33,868 nucleotides of DNA from UBA4877 sp002399345 (GCA_036752905.1 DAIORT010000015.1:1-33868); one strand, 5' to 3'; numbered from the stretch's first letter, positions 1 through 8,450 are shown. The notes: generated from the sequence alone by a model not told the origin. Translations and numbers: made by a program.

Positions 1-54
1 AGGGAAGGCGGTAAAACAGTAGGAGCAGGCGTTGTCGGTAGTATAGCTGAATAA
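1..54 (+). CDS. tuf: Elongation factor Tu, C-terminal end (partial)
   Basis: The first 17 codons read REGGKTVGAGVVGSIAE and then stop. This matches the conserved EF-Tu C-terminus, which typically reads REGGRTVGAGVV and ends in a short acidic tail. EF-Tu delivers aminoacyl-tRNA to the ribosome. The rest of the gene lies upstream of the window. Only 49 bases separate its stop from rpsJ and I see no terminator hairpin there, so tuf is probably co-transcribed with the S10 cluster, as is common in Clostridia. Confidence 0.93.
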   Translation, partial: REGGKTVGAGVVGSIAE

Positions 55-103
55 ATAAAAAACCAGGTCTAAGTGTATATGGTAGTATAAAGGAGGGACT
101 ATG

Positions 104-412
104 ATGCCTAAGCAGAAAATAAGGATACGCCTAAAGGCATATGATCATGCAATGTTGGATCAGTCAGCTGTGAAGATTGTCGATACAGCCAAAAGAACTG
201 GTGCGGAGGTCTCAGGACCGATTCCACTGCCGACAGAAAAAAATATAATAACTGTTCTGAGGGCTCCGCATAAATATAAAGATTCCAGAGAGCAGTTTGA
301 GATGAGGACTCATAAACGTCTTGTTGATATTCTGAATCCTACGTCTAAGACAGTTGATGCTTTGATGAGACTTGATCTGCCGGCTGGTGTTGATATAGAA
401 ATAAAGCTATAG
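104..412 (+). CDS. rpsJ: Ribosomal protein uS10
   Basis: This is a 30S subunit protein that also acts as NusE in transcription antitermination. The N-terminus MPKQKIRIRLKAYDH and the internal RTHKRLVDI block are S10 hallmarks, and the length is normal for the family. Two consecutive ATG codons lie at 101 and 104. AGGAGGG at 91-97 sits only 3 bases from the first but 6 from the second, so I choose 104; starting at 101 would add one Met. It is the first gene of the classic S10 operon, followed by rplC after 31 bases. Confidence 0.97.
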   Translation: MPKQKIRIRLKAYDHAMLDQSAVKIVDTAKRTGAEVSGPIPLPTEKNIITVLRAPHKYKDSREQFEMRTHKRLVDILNPTSKTVDALMRLDLPAGVDIEIKL

Positions 413-443
413 ATAAAAATCGAAATAGCTAGGAGGTGGAGAC

Positions 444-1079
444 ATGAATAAAGGTATACTGGGTAAAAAACTTGGGATCACTCAGGTCTTTGACAAAGAT
501 GGAAAAGCAATACCTGTTACTGTAGTTGAAGCAGGCCCATGTACAGTAGTTCAGAAGAAAACTGTTGAGACTGACGGTTACAACGGATTGCAGCTAGGTT
601 ATGGAGATGTTAAACCGGACAAAGTGAATAAGCCCATGATGGGACATTTTAAAAAAGCCGGTTTGGAGCCTAAAAGATATCTCCGTGAGTTCAGGTTGGA
701 TGATATTACAAAGTTTGAAATTGGTAATATTATTGAAGTTAATATATTTAATTCCGGCGACCGGGTGGACATAGTTGCTACCTCAAAGGGTAAGGGCTTT
801 GCCGGTGTAATTAAAAGATGGAATCAGCACAGAGGACCAATGGCCCATGGATCAAAATACCACAGAAGAGTAGGATCGATGGGTGGCAGCTCATCTCCAT
901 CAAGAGTATTTAAAGGTAAACATCTGCCGGGACATATGGGTAATGCAAGGGTTACTGTACAAAATTTAGAAGTCTTTAAAACTTATCCTGATAAGAATTT
1001 AATGCTTGTAAAAGGTTCAGTACCCGGCATAAGAGGGTCTCTGCTCTATATAAAAGACTCCATAAAGGTGAACAAGTAA
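444..1079 (+). CDS. rplC: Ribosomal protein uL3
   Basis: This large-subunit protein lies near the peptidyl-transferase centre and is an early assembly factor. It is recognised by the start MNKGILGKKLGITQVF and the central extended-loop region KGKGFAGVIKRWNQHRGPMAHGSK. It has 211 residues, normal for bacterial L3. AGGAGGTGG precedes the ATG. The stop is immediately followed by the ribosome-binding site of rplD, so translation of the two is likely coupled. Confidence 0.98.
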   Translation: MNKGILGKKLGITQVFDKDGKAIPVTVVEAGPCTVVQKKTVETDGYNGLQLGYGDVKPDKVNKPMMGHFKKAGLEPKRYLREFRLDDITKFEIGNIIEVNIFNSGDRVDIVATSKGKGFAGVIKRWNQHRGPMAHGSKYHRRVGSMGGSSSPSRVFKGKHLPGHMGNARVTVQNLEVFKTYPDKNLMLVKGSVPGIRGSLLYIKDSIKVNK

Positions 1080-1097
1080 GTGAAGGGAGGAACTGAG

Positions 1098-1721
1098 ATG
1101 GCATTGGCCAAAGTTTACAATACTAACGGTGAGCAGGTTGGAGAAGTAGAGCTTAATGAAGAACTTTTCAATGCGCCTGTTAATGAAGCGGTCCTCCATG
1201 AGGTGATTAAAAATTATCTTGCAAATCAAAGGCAAGGTACCCATGCCACAAAAACACGCGCCATGGTAAGAGGCGGCGGCAGAAAACCTTGGAGGCAAAA
1301 GGGAACAGGCAGGGCTAGACAAGGAAGCATAAGGTCACCACAATGGATTAAGGGCGGAATTGTGTTTGGACCACATCCGAGAAGTTATAGATATAATCTG
1401 CCAAAGAGTCTAAAAAGGGTCGCTATGAAATCCGCTTTAAGCTCCAAGTATAAGGAAAATAAAATAATTGTACTTGAAGATTTAAACTTGGATAAGCCTA
1501 AGGCAAAAGAAATAATAAAATTGCTTAATAACTTAAAAGTAGATAGCAAAACACTTATTGTACTATCTCATAATAGGGAGAATGTATATAAATCATCACG
1601 TAATATACCCGGCGTTGAAACCACATATATTGGACTTATGAATGTACATGATATTATGACTCATGATACTTTCATTATTACTAAAGATGCTGTTGACAAA
1701 ATGGAGGAGGTGTATGCCTGA
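1098..1721 (+). CDS. rplD: Ribosomal protein uL4
   Basis: L4 is a 50S protein whose loop lines the exit tunnel; in some bacteria it also represses the S10 operon. The tunnel-loop signature is visible at about residues 40-80 as THATKTRAMVRGGGRKPWRQ followed by KGTGRARQGS. An open frame with GTG at 1080 is possible, but that codon precedes the Shine-Dalgarno GGGAGG. The ATG at 1098 is correctly spaced and begins MALAKVYNTNGEQVGEVEL like other L4 proteins. The gene overlaps rplW by one base (TGATG). Confidence 0.97.
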   Translation: MALAKVYNTNGEQVGEVELNEELFNAPVNEAVLHEVIKNYLANQRQGTHATKTRAMVRGGGRKPWRQKGTGRARQGSIRSPQWIKGGIVFGPHPRSYRYNLPKSLKRVAMKSALSSKYKENKIIVLEDLNLDKPKAKEIIKLLNNLKVDSKTLIVLSHNRENVYKSSRNIPGVETTYIGLMNVHDIMTHDTFIITKDAVDKMEEVYA

Positions 1722-2011
1722 TGGATCTCCATGATGTTTTGATAAGGCCTCTAGTAACTGAGAATTCTATGGATATGATGGCAGATAAGAAGTATGCTTT
1801 TGTGGTAGATAAGCACGCAACTAAGACACAGATAAAAAATGCCGTTGAGAAAATATTTGATGTGAAAGTAAAAAAGGTGTTTACTTCTAATCGTGTGGGT
1901 AAAGTAAAGCGGGTAGGCCGAAATGAAGGCAAGAGATCGGATTGGAAAAGAGCCATAATTAAACTTACGGAAGACAGTAAAGGAATTGAGTTCTTTGAGG
2001 GACTTATGTAA
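1721..2011 (+). CDS. rplW: Ribosomal protein uL23
   Basis: L23 sits at the peptide exit tunnel and docks trigger factor and SRP. Evidence is the N-terminus MDLHDVLIRPLVTENSM, the YAFVVDKHATKTQIKNAVE segment and the NRVGKVKRVGR motif, in 96 residues. Its ATG overlaps the rplD TGA and its ribosome-binding site GGAGG lies inside rplD, indicating translational coupling. Confidence 0.97.
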   Translation: MDLHDVLIRPLVTENSMDMMADKKYAFVVDKHATKTQIKNAVEKIFDVKVKKVFTSNRVGKVKRVGRNEGKRSDWKRAIIKLTEDSKGIEFFEGLM

Positions 2012-2032
2012 TTTCCTAAAGGAGGTAAAGAA

Positions 2033-2863
2033 ATGGCTATAAAAAAATATAAGCCTACCTCGCCTGGAAGAAGGTTTATGTCTGGTAATACCTTTTATGA
2101 AATTACAAAGACCAAGCCGGAAAAATCATTGGTGGTTAGCTTAACCAATAAAGGCGGAAGGAATGTATATGGAAGGATTACCGTCAGACATAGAGGCGGT
2201 GGGCATAAAAGACTTTATAGGATTATTGATTTCAAGAGAAATAAGTTTGGTATACCGGCCAAAGTTGCTTCTATTGAGTATGACCCTAACAGGACGGCAT
2301 ATATAGCACTTCTCCATTATGTTGATGGTGAAAAGAGATATATACTGGCACCCGCAGGATTGAAAATAGGAGATACAGTCCAGTCTGGTGAGGGTTCTGA
2401 TATAAAGGTCGGAAATGCATTAAAACTTATTGATATACCGGTCGGAAGTACAATCCATAATATTGAATTAGTACCGGGTAGAGGTGGTCAATTAGCAAGA
2501 TCGGCAGGCTCTTCAGCTCAGCTGGTTGCTAAGGAAGGCGACTATGTACAGGTTAGATTACCATCGTCCGAGGTTCGCCTGGTAAGGAATCAGTGCATGG
2601 CAACATTAGGTCAGCTTTCTAATATTGATCATGAAAATATTAGGGTTGGAAAAGCTGGTAAGACAAGATGGCTCGGTATAAGGCCGACAGTCAGGGGATC
2701 GGTTATGAACCCGATTGACCACCCACATGGCGGCGGTGAAGGTAAGGCTCCTATAGGGCATCCTGGTCCGCTTACACCGTGGGGTAAACCTGCGCTCGGG
2801 TATAAAACCAGGAAGAAACATAAATCTTCTGATAAACTTATTGTTAAGAGACGCAGTAAGTAA
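2033..2863 (+). CDS. rplB: Ribosomal protein uL2
   Basis: L2 is a primary 23S rRNA-binding protein needed for subunit association and peptidyl transfer. It has the typical start MAIKKYKPTSPGRRFMSG, the RNA-binding block RHRGGGHKRLYRIIDFKR, and the C-terminal NPIDHPHGGGEGKAPIG motif containing the near-invariant histidine. Its 276 residues match the family. AAAGGAGG precedes the ATG. Confidence 0.98.
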   Translation: MAIKKYKPTSPGRRFMSGNTFYEITKTKPEKSLVVSLTNKGGRNVYGRITVRHRGGGHKRLYRIIDFKRNKFGIPAKVASIEYDPNRTAYIALLHYVDGEKRYILAPAGLKIGDTVQSGEGSDIKVGNALKLIDIPVGSTIHNIELVPGRGGQLARSAGSSAQLVAKEGDYVQVRLPSSEVRLVRNQCMATLGQLSNIDHENIRVGKAGKTRWLGIRPTVRGSVMNPIDHPHGGGEGKAPIGHPGPLTPWGKPALGYKTRKKHKSSDKLIVKRRSK

Positions 2864-2875
2864 GGGAGGGATAAT

Positions 2876-3157
2876 ATGAGTAGGTCAGTAAAAAAAGGAC
2901 CTTTTGTAAATGAGAAATTATTATCACGTATAATTGAAATGAACAAGGCTGGTGAAAAGAAGGTCTTAAGGACGTGGTCAAGAAGTTCTACTATTGTTCC
3001 TGAGATGGTCGGTCATACAATTGCAGTACATGACGGCCGTAAGCATGTGCCGGTTTATATTACTGAAGATATGGTTGGACATAAATTGGGCGAATTTGCT
3101 CCCACTAGAACCTTTAGAGGTCACTCAGGTTCCGAGAAAACAACCAAGATTAAATAA
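2876..3157 (+). CDS. rpsS: Ribosomal protein uS19
   Basis: This 30S head protein forms a complex with S13. MSRSVKKGPFVNEKL, the TWSRSSTIVPEMVGHTIAVHDGRKHVPV region and the end KLGEFAPTRTFRGHS are diagnostic. The length of 93 residues is standard. It starts 12 bases after rplB with a GGGAGGG ribosome-binding site and is followed by rplV. Confidence 0.98.
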   Translation: MSRSVKKGPFVNEKLLSRIIEMNKAGEKKVLRTWSRSSTIVPEMVGHTIAVHDGRKHVPVYITEDMVGHKLGEFAPTRTFRGHSGSEKTTKIK

Positions 3158-3186
3158 GTAGTTAAAGGTAAGGAGGGTATATAAAG

Positions 3187-3519
3187 GTGGAAGCTAAGGC
3201 TACATTAAAATATGCCAGTATTGCTCCCAGAAAGGTTATGATTGTGCTTGACCTTATAAGGGGTAAACAAATTGATGAGGCAGCGGCAATCCTCAAGTAT
3301 ACGCCAAAAAGAGCTTCATATATAGTGGGGAAGCTTTTGAACTCTGCGGTAGCAAATGCTGAGAATAATTTCAGTATGAATAGAGATAAACTTTTTATTT
3401 CAAGAGCTTATGCCGATCAAGGGCCAACCTTAAAGAGATATCTACCTAGAGCCCATGGGAGAGCTGATGTTCTAAGGAAGAGGTCCAGTCACATAACTTT
3501 AGTTCTTGAAGAAAAGTGA
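3187..3519 (+). CDS. rplV: Ribosomal protein uL22
   Basis: L22 is an exit-tunnel protein and a site of macrolide-resistance mutations. The start reads MEAKATLKYASIAPRKV and the C-terminal beta-hairpin region reads RAYADQGPTLKRYLPRAHGRAD, both characteristic. It uses GTG as start codon, preceded by AAGGAGGG. The 110-residue length is normal. It ends 16 bases before the chosen start of rpsC. Confidence 0.97.
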   Translation: MEAKATLKYASIAPRKVMIVLDLIRGKQIDEAAAILKYTPKRASYIVGKLLNSAVANAENNFSMNRDKLFISRAYADQGPTLKRYLPRAHGRADVLRKRSSHITLVLEEK

Positions 3520-3535
3520 TAAAGGAGGTGCAGAT

Positions 3536-4198
3536 ATGGGTCAAAAGGTTAATCCAAAAGGATTTAGAGTGGGCGTCATTAAAGATTGGAATTCAAGATG
3601 GTATGCAAAGGGAAATACATTTGGAGACGTATTGGTCGAAGATATAAAACTGCGTGATTTTATAAAGGATTCGGCTTTCGACGCCGGCGTGTCACAGATT
3701 GAGATTGAAAGAGATGCACATCGTATCAGAATAAATATCCATACCGCAAAACCTGGTATATTAATTGGAAAAGGCGGTTCTGGAATAAATAAATTAAAAG
3801 GAAAACTTGAGAAGATAACTACTAAGACAGTTCTTCTAAATGTGGTTGAGATAAAGAGACCCGAACTGGACGCCCAGCTTGTTGCTGAAAATATAGCACT
3901 TCAGCTGGAGAGAAGGATTTCGTTCAGAAGGGCAATGAAGCAGTCTATATCACGCACAATGAAGGCCGGAGCTAAGGGTATTAAGGCACAGGTTTCGGGA
4001 AGACTCGGAGGAGCCGAAATTGCAAGGACAGAAACTTATCATGATGGTATTGTGCCTCTACAGACTCTGCGTGCGGATATAGATTATGGTTTTATTGAAG
4101 CCAAAACGACATATGGAAGAATAGGCGTGAAAGTTTGGATTAATAAAGGTGAGGTTTTACCTGCGCCGAAGAAAGAAGCAGCGGAAGGAGGAATGTAA
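3536..4198 (+). CDS. rpsC: Ribosomal protein uS3
   Basis: S3 is at the mRNA entry channel of the 30S subunit and contributes to helicase activity. The start MGQKVNPKGFRVGVIKDW is canonical. A KH RNA-binding domain is seen around residues 65-85 as GILIGKGGSGINKLKGKL, and the C-terminal domain includes SGRLGGAEIARTE. An in-frame ATG 30 bases upstream lies before the AAAGGAGGTG ribosome-binding site and would add ten non-conserved residues, so it was rejected. The product is 220 residues. Confidence 0.97.
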   Translation: MGQKVNPKGFRVGVIKDWNSRWYAKGNTFGDVLVEDIKLRDFIKDSAFDAGVSQIEIERDAHRIRINIHTAKPGILIGKGGSGINKLKGKLEKITTKTVLLNVVEIKRPELDAQLVAENIALQLERRISFRRAMKQSISRTMKAGAKGIKAQVSGRLGGAEIARTETYHDGIVPLQTLRADIDYGFIEAKTTYGRIGVKVWINKGEVLPAPKKEAAEGGM

Positions 4199-4199
4199 C

Positions 4200-4646
4200 A
4201 TGTTGATGCCCAAAAGGGTTAAATATAGAAAGCCTCATAGAGGTTCTATGCCTGATCGGGGCTCAAAGGCATTACGAGGCAATACGCTTACGTATGGCGA
4301 ATTTGGTCTTCAGGCTTTGGAACCGGCGTGGATAACATCTGCACAGATTGAAGCAGCCCGTATAGCTATGACCAGGTTCATTAAAAGAGGCGGTAAGGTA
4401 TGGATCAAGATTTTTCCTGATAAGCCTATAACTAAGAAACCTGCCGAGACGAGAATGGGATCAGGCAAAGGTGCACCTGAATATTGGGTGGCAGTTGTTA
4501 AACCTGGACGGGTACTTTTTGAGATTGGCGGTGTTAGCGAAGATACTGCTAAGGAGGCTTTAAAGCTGGCGAAATATAAGCTTCCCATTAAAACCAGATT
4601 TATAAAACGTGAAGATTTGGGTGGTGAAAATAATGAAAGCCAGTGA
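4200..4646 (+). CDS. rplP: Ribosomal protein uL16
   Basis: L16 organises the tRNA-binding side of the 50S subunit. The N-terminus MLMPKRVKYRKPHRG and the block RMGSGKGAPEYWVAVVKPG are highly conserved. The GAAGGAGG ribosome-binding site lies in the last codons of rpsC and only one base separates the stop of rpsC from this ATG. A longer in-frame extension upstream is an overlap artefact. The gene overlaps rpmC by 14 bases. Confidence 0.97.
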   Translation: MLMPKRVKYRKPHRGSMPDRGSKALRGNTLTYGEFGLQALEPAWITSAQIEAARIAMTRFIKRGGKVWIKIFPDKPITKKPAETRMGSGKGAPEYWVAVVKPGRVLFEIGGVSEDTAKEALKLAKYKLPIKTRFIKREDLGGENNESQ

Positions 4647-4830
4647 TATGTTAGATTTAACAGATAATGAATTAAATCAAAAGGTTTCCGAGTTGAAAGA
4701 GGAATTATTTAATCTTAGATTTCAGCTGGCTACCGGTCAACTGGATAATACAAGCAGGATCAAGTTGGTAAGGAAAGATATTGCGCGGGTCAAGACTGTT
4801 TTAAGGGAACGCCAGATCAAAGCAGTTTAA
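4633..4830 (+). CDS. rpmC: Ribosomal protein uL29
   Basis: This small helical 50S protein lies next to L23 at the tunnel exit. The 65-residue sequence has the family core ELNQKVSELKEELFNLRFQ followed by KDIARVKTVLRER. The ATG at 4633 gives the usual MKAS start, with a GGTGG sequence 7 bases upstream. A GTG at 4624 would add three residues and cannot be excluded. It overlaps the end of rplP. Confidence 0.95.
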   Translation: MKASDMLDLTDNELNQKVSELKEELFNLRFQLATGQLDNTSRIKLVRKDIARVKTVLRERQIKAV

Positions 4831-4843
4831 AGGAGGTTAGCAA

Positions 4844-5104
4844 ATGGATACAGTTAGAGCTAATCGAAAGCAAAGAACAGGCTTAGTGGTTAGCGATAAA
4901 ATGGATAAAACGATAGTTGTAGCTGTGGTAGACAGAGTAAAGCATCCACTTTACGGTAAAACTGTTAAGCGGACCAAGAAGTATAAGGCCCATGATGAAG
5001 GTAATGTGGCGCATACCGGAGACAAGGTTTTGATTATGGAGACGAGACCGCTTAGCAAGGAAAAAAGATGGAGGCTGGTCAACGTAATTGAAAAGGCGAA
5101 ATAA
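4844..5104 (+). CDS. rpsQ: Ribosomal protein uS17
   Basis: S17 is a 16S rRNA-binding OB-fold protein. Diagnostic segments are RKQRTGLVVSDKMDKTIVV near the N-terminus and HDEGNVAHTGDKVLIMETRP, in 86 residues. AAAGGAGG lies upstream of the ATG. It continues the spc-type gene order between rpmC and rplN. Confidence 0.97.
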   Translation: MDTVRANRKQRTGLVVSDKMDKTIVVAVVDRVKHPLYGKTVKRTKKYKAHDEGNVAHTGDKVLIMETRPLSKEKRWRLVNVIEKAK

Positions 5105-5122
5105 TGAAAGGAGGGCTACACC

Positions 5123-5491
5123 ATGATTCAACAGCAGACGAAGCTGAAGGTTGCCGATAACACAGGTGCAAAAGAGATTATGTGTGTCAGGGTTCTTGGC
5201 GGCCCAAACAGGAAATATGGAAATATAGGAGATGTTATAGTAGCTTCTGTTAAAAGTGCAACACCAGGGGGCGTTGTAAAAAAAGGAGATGTGGTTAGGG
5301 CTGTTGTGGTACGTACTGTGAGCGGCCTTAAAAGGAAAGACGGTACGTATATAAATTTTGATGAAAACGCCGCAGTCATAATCAAGGATGATTTGCAGCC
5401 CCGCGGTACGCGTATCTTTGGACCGGTTGCCAGAGAGTTGCGTGAAAAGAACTTTATGAAGATAATTTCACTTGCACCGGAAGTGCTTTGA
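5123..5491 (+). CDS. rplN: Ribosomal protein uL14
   Basis: L14 forms part of the intersubunit bridge. It shows MIQQQTKLKVADNTGAKEI and RGTRIFGPVARELREKNFMK, both strongly conserved, and has the family length of 122 residues. AAAGGAGGG precedes the ATG. The stop lies 14 bases before the chosen rplX start and the rplX ribosome-binding site begins right at this stop codon. Confidence 0.98.
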   Translation: MIQQQTKLKVADNTGAKEIMCVRVLGGPNRKYGNIGDVIVASVKSATPGGVVKKGDVVRAVVVRTVSGLKRKDGTYINFDENAAVIIKDDLQPRGTRIFGPVARELREKNFMKIISLAPEVL

Positions 5492-5505
5492 TTGGAGGTG
5501 TTAAG

Positions 5506-5826
5506 ATGCCAAAAGTACATGTCAAAAAAGGTGATACTGTTATAGTTATATCCGGTGAAGATAAAGGGAAAAAGGGAAAAGTGCTTAAGGTGATGCCCAA
5601 CGAGAAAAAAATACTTGTTGAAGGAATAAATATTGTGACTAAACATAAAAAACCAAACGGCCAGGCCCAGCAGGGTGGTATCATTCATGAAGAAGCGCCT
5701 ATTTACAGTTCCAAGGTTTTGCTTTATTGCAATACTTGCGGTAAAGGTGTGAGATATGGCCGGAAAATTCTCGATAACGGACAAAAAGTCAGATACTGTA
5801 AAGTCTGTGGCGAGAATATAGACTGA
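5506..5826 (+). CDS. rplX: Ribosomal protein uL24, with C4 zinc-ribbon motif
   Basis: L24 is an assembly-initiating KOW protein of the 50S subunit. The KOW core reads KKGDTVIVISGEDKGKKGKV, followed by the typical HKKPNGQAQQGGI. The C-terminal third carries CNTC and CKVC pairs, consistent with a zinc site. The ATG at 5506, after TTGGAGGTG, gives the canonical MPKVHVKKGD start; an upstream in-frame ATG at 5488 lies before that ribosome-binding site and was rejected. Confidence 0.97.
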   Translation: MPKVHVKKGDTVIVISGEDKGKKGKVLKVMPNEKKILVEGINIVTKHKKPNGQAQQGGIIHEEAPIYSSKVLLYCNTCGKGVRYGRKILDNGQKVRYCKVCGENID

Positions 5827-5839
5827 AAGGAGGTTTAGT

Positions 5840-6388
5840 ATGCCAACAGTACCAAGGCTTAAAGAAAAATATCTAAAAGAGATCGTACCTCAGCAAATGG
5901 ATAAATTTCATTACGGCAACCAGATGCAGGTGCCAAAATTGGTCAAGATAATCATCAATTCAGGTATTGGCGAAGGAAAAGAGAACCCTAAGGCGTTAGA
6001 TGAAATGGCCGAAGAGATCAAGTTAATTAGTGGACAGCAGCCTGTAATCACAAAAGCTAGAAAATCTATTGCTAACTTTAAAATCAGGAAGGGCATGCCC
6101 ATTGGTGTGACTGTTACTCTCAGAGGAAATAGAATGTATTATTTTGCTGATAAGTTATTGAATGTTGCTCTTCCTAGAGTTAGAGATTTCAGAGGAGTAT
6201 CTCCAAAATCTTTTGATGGTCGTGGGAATTATACTCTCGGTATAAAAGAGCAATTGATTTTTCCTGAAATTGATTACGATAAAGTTGAAAAGATAAGAGG
6301 AATGGAAATAATATTTGTCACTACGGCTGGTAATGACGAGGAAGGTTATGAACTTTTAAGGTTATTGGGAATGCCTTTTTCAAAGTAA
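5840..6388 (+). CDS. rplE: Ribosomal protein uL5
   Basis: L5 binds 5S rRNA in the central protuberance. Recognisable regions are PRLKEKYLKEIVPQ, KLVKIIINSGIGEG, RKSIANFKIRKGMPIG and the aromatic region RDFRGVSPKSFDGRGNYTLG. The 182-residue length is standard. It begins 13 bases after rplX with GAAAGGAGG upstream. Confidence 0.98.
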   Translation: MPTVPRLKEKYLKEIVPQQMDKFHYGNQMQVPKLVKIIINSGIGEGKENPKALDEMAEEIKLISGQQPVITKARKSIANFKIRKGMPIGVTVTLRGNRMYYFADKLLNVALPRVRDFRGVSPKSFDGRGNYTLGIKEQLIFPEIDYDKVEKIRGMEIIFVTTAGNDEEGYELLRLLGMPFSK

Positions 6389-6400
6389 GGGAGGGATAAA

Positions 6401-6586
6401 ATGGCACGCAAAGCATTAAAAATAAAACAGCAACGACCACAGAAGTATTCTACAAGAGAATATAACAGATGCAAGATATGTGGCAGGCCGCATGGATATA
6501 TAAGAAAATTCGGTATATGCCGTCTATGCTTCAGAAAATATGCCCATGAAGGAATAATACCAGGCGTTAAGAAGGCAAGTTGGTAA
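6401..6586 (+). CDS. rpsZ: Ribosomal protein uS14, zinc-binding type Z
   Basis: This is the short (61-residue) zinc-binding form of S14, a 30S head protein. The C4 motif CKIC...CRLC is intact, and the ending KYAHEGIIPGVKKASW is typical. Many Firmicutes carry this zinc-binding form and may also have a zinc-free paralogue elsewhere under zinc-uptake control; only this copy is seen here. GGGAGGG precedes the ATG. Confidence 0.97.
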   Translation: MARKALKIKQQRPQKYSTREYNRCKICGRPHGYIRKFGICRLCFRKYAHEGIIPGVKKASW

Positions 6587-6605
6587 TAGGGAGGAGGTAT
6601 ATTTA

Positions 6606-7001
6606 ATGGTTACGGATCCAATAGCTGATATGTTAACCCGAATCAGGAATGCCAACGTAGTTAAGATGGATACGGTCGACATTCCGGCTTCTAATATGAA
6701 AAAAAGTATTGCAGATATTTTATATAACGAAGGATTTATCGAGTCCTATGAAATGGTTGATGATAGGAAGCAGGGTGTAATCAAGGTAAAAATGAAATAC
6801 GGCTTAGAAAAGGAAAGAGTAATAAGCGGACTTAAAAGAATAAGTAAACCTGGTCTACGGGTGTATGCCAGAAGGGATCAGGTTCCGAAGGTTTTAGGAG
6901 GACTTGGCATTGCCATATTGTCAACATCTAAGGGAGTAATTACCGACAAAAAAGCCAGACAGGAAGGTGTTGGCGGAGAGGTCCTTTGCTACATCTGGTA
7001 A
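6606..7001 (+). CDS. rpsH: Ribosomal protein uS8
   Basis: S8 is a primary binder of the 16S rRNA central domain and in many bacteria a translational repressor of the spc operon. The start reads MVTDPIADMLTRIRNAN and the C-terminal block reads GLGIAILSTSKGVITDKKAR. The length of 131 residues is normal. GGGAGGAGG lies before the ATG. Confidence 0.98.
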   Translation: MVTDPIADMLTRIRNANVVKMDTVDIPASNMKKSIADILYNEGFIESYEMVDDRKQGVIKVKMKYGLEKERVISGLKRISKPGLRVYARRDQVPKVLGGLGIAILSTSKGVITDKKARQEGVGGEVLCYIW

Positions 7002-7018
7002 AATAAGGAGGTGCGAAA

Positions 7019-7561
7019 ATGTCAAGAATAGGAGAAAAGCCTATTGCCATACCTCAAGGCGTTCAGGTTGATTTGATGGATGATAACGAGGTCGTTGTTA
7101 AAGGCCCCAAAGGTGAATTAAAACAAAAATTCAACAAGAATATAACCATAGAGAAAGCAGATAATGTAATAACTCTTAAGAGACAGAGCAACAAAAAATT
7201 CAATCATGCTTTGCATGGACTTTCCCGAACATTAATTGCGAACATGATTGAAGGTGTAACAAAAGGTTATGAGAAATCTCTTGAAATTGTCGGAGTAGGT
7301 TATAGAGCATCCAAGCAGGGTAAAAAACTTATATTAAACCTTGGATATTCACATCCGATTGAGATTGAAGAAGAGCCGGGAATAGAAATTGCGGTGGAAG
7401 GAAATAACAAGATAACCGTAAAAGGTATTGACAAGCAAAGAGTCGGTCAGGTTGCTGCCATTATTAAAGATACAAGAAGACCGGACGTGTATAAGGGTAA
7501 AGGCGTCAGGTATTCAGGTGAAGTTATTAAGTTAAAAGAGGGTAAGACAGGTAAGAAGTAG
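7019..7561 (+). CDS. rplF: Ribosomal protein uL6
   Basis: L6 lies near the sarcin-ricin loop of 23S rRNA. MSRIGEKPIAIPQGVQV, the HGLSRTLIANMIEGVTKGY helix and KDTRRPDVYKGKGVRYSGE are diagnostic. It has 180 residues. AAGGAGGTG precedes the ATG, 17 bases after rpsH. Confidence 0.98.
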   Translation: MSRIGEKPIAIPQGVQVDLMDDNEVVVKGPKGELKQKFNKNITIEKADNVITLKRQSNKKFNHALHGLSRTLIANMIEGVTKGYEKSLEIVGVGYRASKQGKKLILNLGYSHPIEIEEEPGIEIAVEGNNKITVKGIDKQRVGQVAAIIKDTRRPDVYKGKGVRYSGEVIKLKEGKTGKK

Positions 7562-7577
7562 AGAGGAGTGATTTGAC

Positions 7578-7946
7578 TTGATTAATAAAGAATGTAAAAA
7601 TAATGGAAGACAAATGCGTCATAGAAGACTGCGCAAAAAAATCGTAGGTACAAATGAGCGTCCCCGCCTCTCTGTTTATAAGAGCTTAAACAGTTTTTAT
7701 GTTCAAATAATAAATGATGAGATCGGAAATACCTTGGTCTCTGCATCAACTATGGAGTCGGAGATAAAATCACAGATTTCCAATGGTTCTAATAAAAAAA
7801 GTGCAGAATTGGTTGGAAAGAAAATAGCCGAAAGAGCCCTTGAAAATGGTATCAAGACCGTAGTATTTGATAGGGGTGGATATAAATATCACGGCACAAT
7901 AAAGGTTTTAGCTGATGCTGCCAGAGAAGGTGGATTAGAATTTTAA
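7578..7946 (+). CDS. rplR: Ribosomal protein uL18
   Basis: L18 binds 5S rRNA together with L5. The conserved regions are RHRRLRKKIVGTNERPRLSV and the end FDRGGYKYHGTIKVLADAAR. The start is a TTG, giving MINKECKNN and matching the usual MI-K start of the family; AGGAG lies about nine bases upstream. The product has 122 residues. Confidence 0.96.
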   Translation: MINKECKNNGRQMRHRRLRKKIVGTNERPRLSVYKSLNSFYVQIINDEIGNTLVSASTMESEIKSQISNGSNKKSAELVGKKIAERALENGIKTVVFDRGGYKYHGTIKVLADAAREGGLEF

Positions 7947-7958
7947 AGGAGGGAAATT

Positions 7959-8450
7959 ATGCGGGTTAATCCTAATAGCTTAGATCTAAAAGAAACTGTA
8001 ATAACGATGAATCGTGTAGCCAAAGTTGTCAAAGGTGGCAAAAACTTCAGATTCAATGTACTTGTTGTAGTCGGTGATAAAAACGGTCATGTCGGTATTG
8101 GCACTGGTAAAGCTGTGGAAATACCGGAGGCGATACGTAAGGCTGAAGAGGATGCCAAGAAAACTTTAATTACAGTTCCAATTTTAGGTACTACCATACC
8201 ACATGAGATTATAGGAGAATTTGGTGCGGGTAAGGTCCTTATAAAGCCTGCTAGCGAAGGTACTGGAATAATTGCCGGAGGTTCAGTGAGGGCTCTCATG
8301 GAAGCAGCCGGAATTAAAGATGTAAGAGCAAAATCGTTAGGCAGTGATAATGTGAGAAATGTTGTAAATGCGGCATTCGAAGGACTTAAAAACTTGAAAA
8401 CCGCACAGGAAGTAGCAAGACTTAGAGGAATAGATATTGCAGAGGTATAA
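7959..8450 (+). CDS. rpsE: Ribosomal protein uS5
   Basis: S5 is a 30S protein controlling decoding accuracy. The double-stranded-RNA-binding-like N-domain shows VAKVVKGGKNFRFNVLVVVG, and the C-domain contains GTGIIAGGSVRALMEAAGI and AKSLGSDNVRNVV. It has 163 residues. AAAGGAGGG precedes the ATG. In most Firmicutes the L30 gene rpmD follows; here rplO starts only 34 bases after the stop. Confidence 0.98.
   Translation: MRVNPNSLDLKETVITMNRVAKVVKGGKNFRFNVLVVVGDKNGHVGIGTGKAVEIPEAIRKAEEDAKKTLITVPILGTTIPHEIIGEFGAGKVLIKPASEGTGIIAGGSVRALMEAAGIKDVRAKSLGSDNVRNVVNAAFEGLKNLKTAQEVARLRGIDIAEV

Noticed and set aside
5128..5784. Long antisense open frame of 218 codons opposite rplN and rplX
   Set aside because: It is a shadow of two strongly conserved ribosomal genes, with no ribosome-binding site and no recognisable protein pattern.
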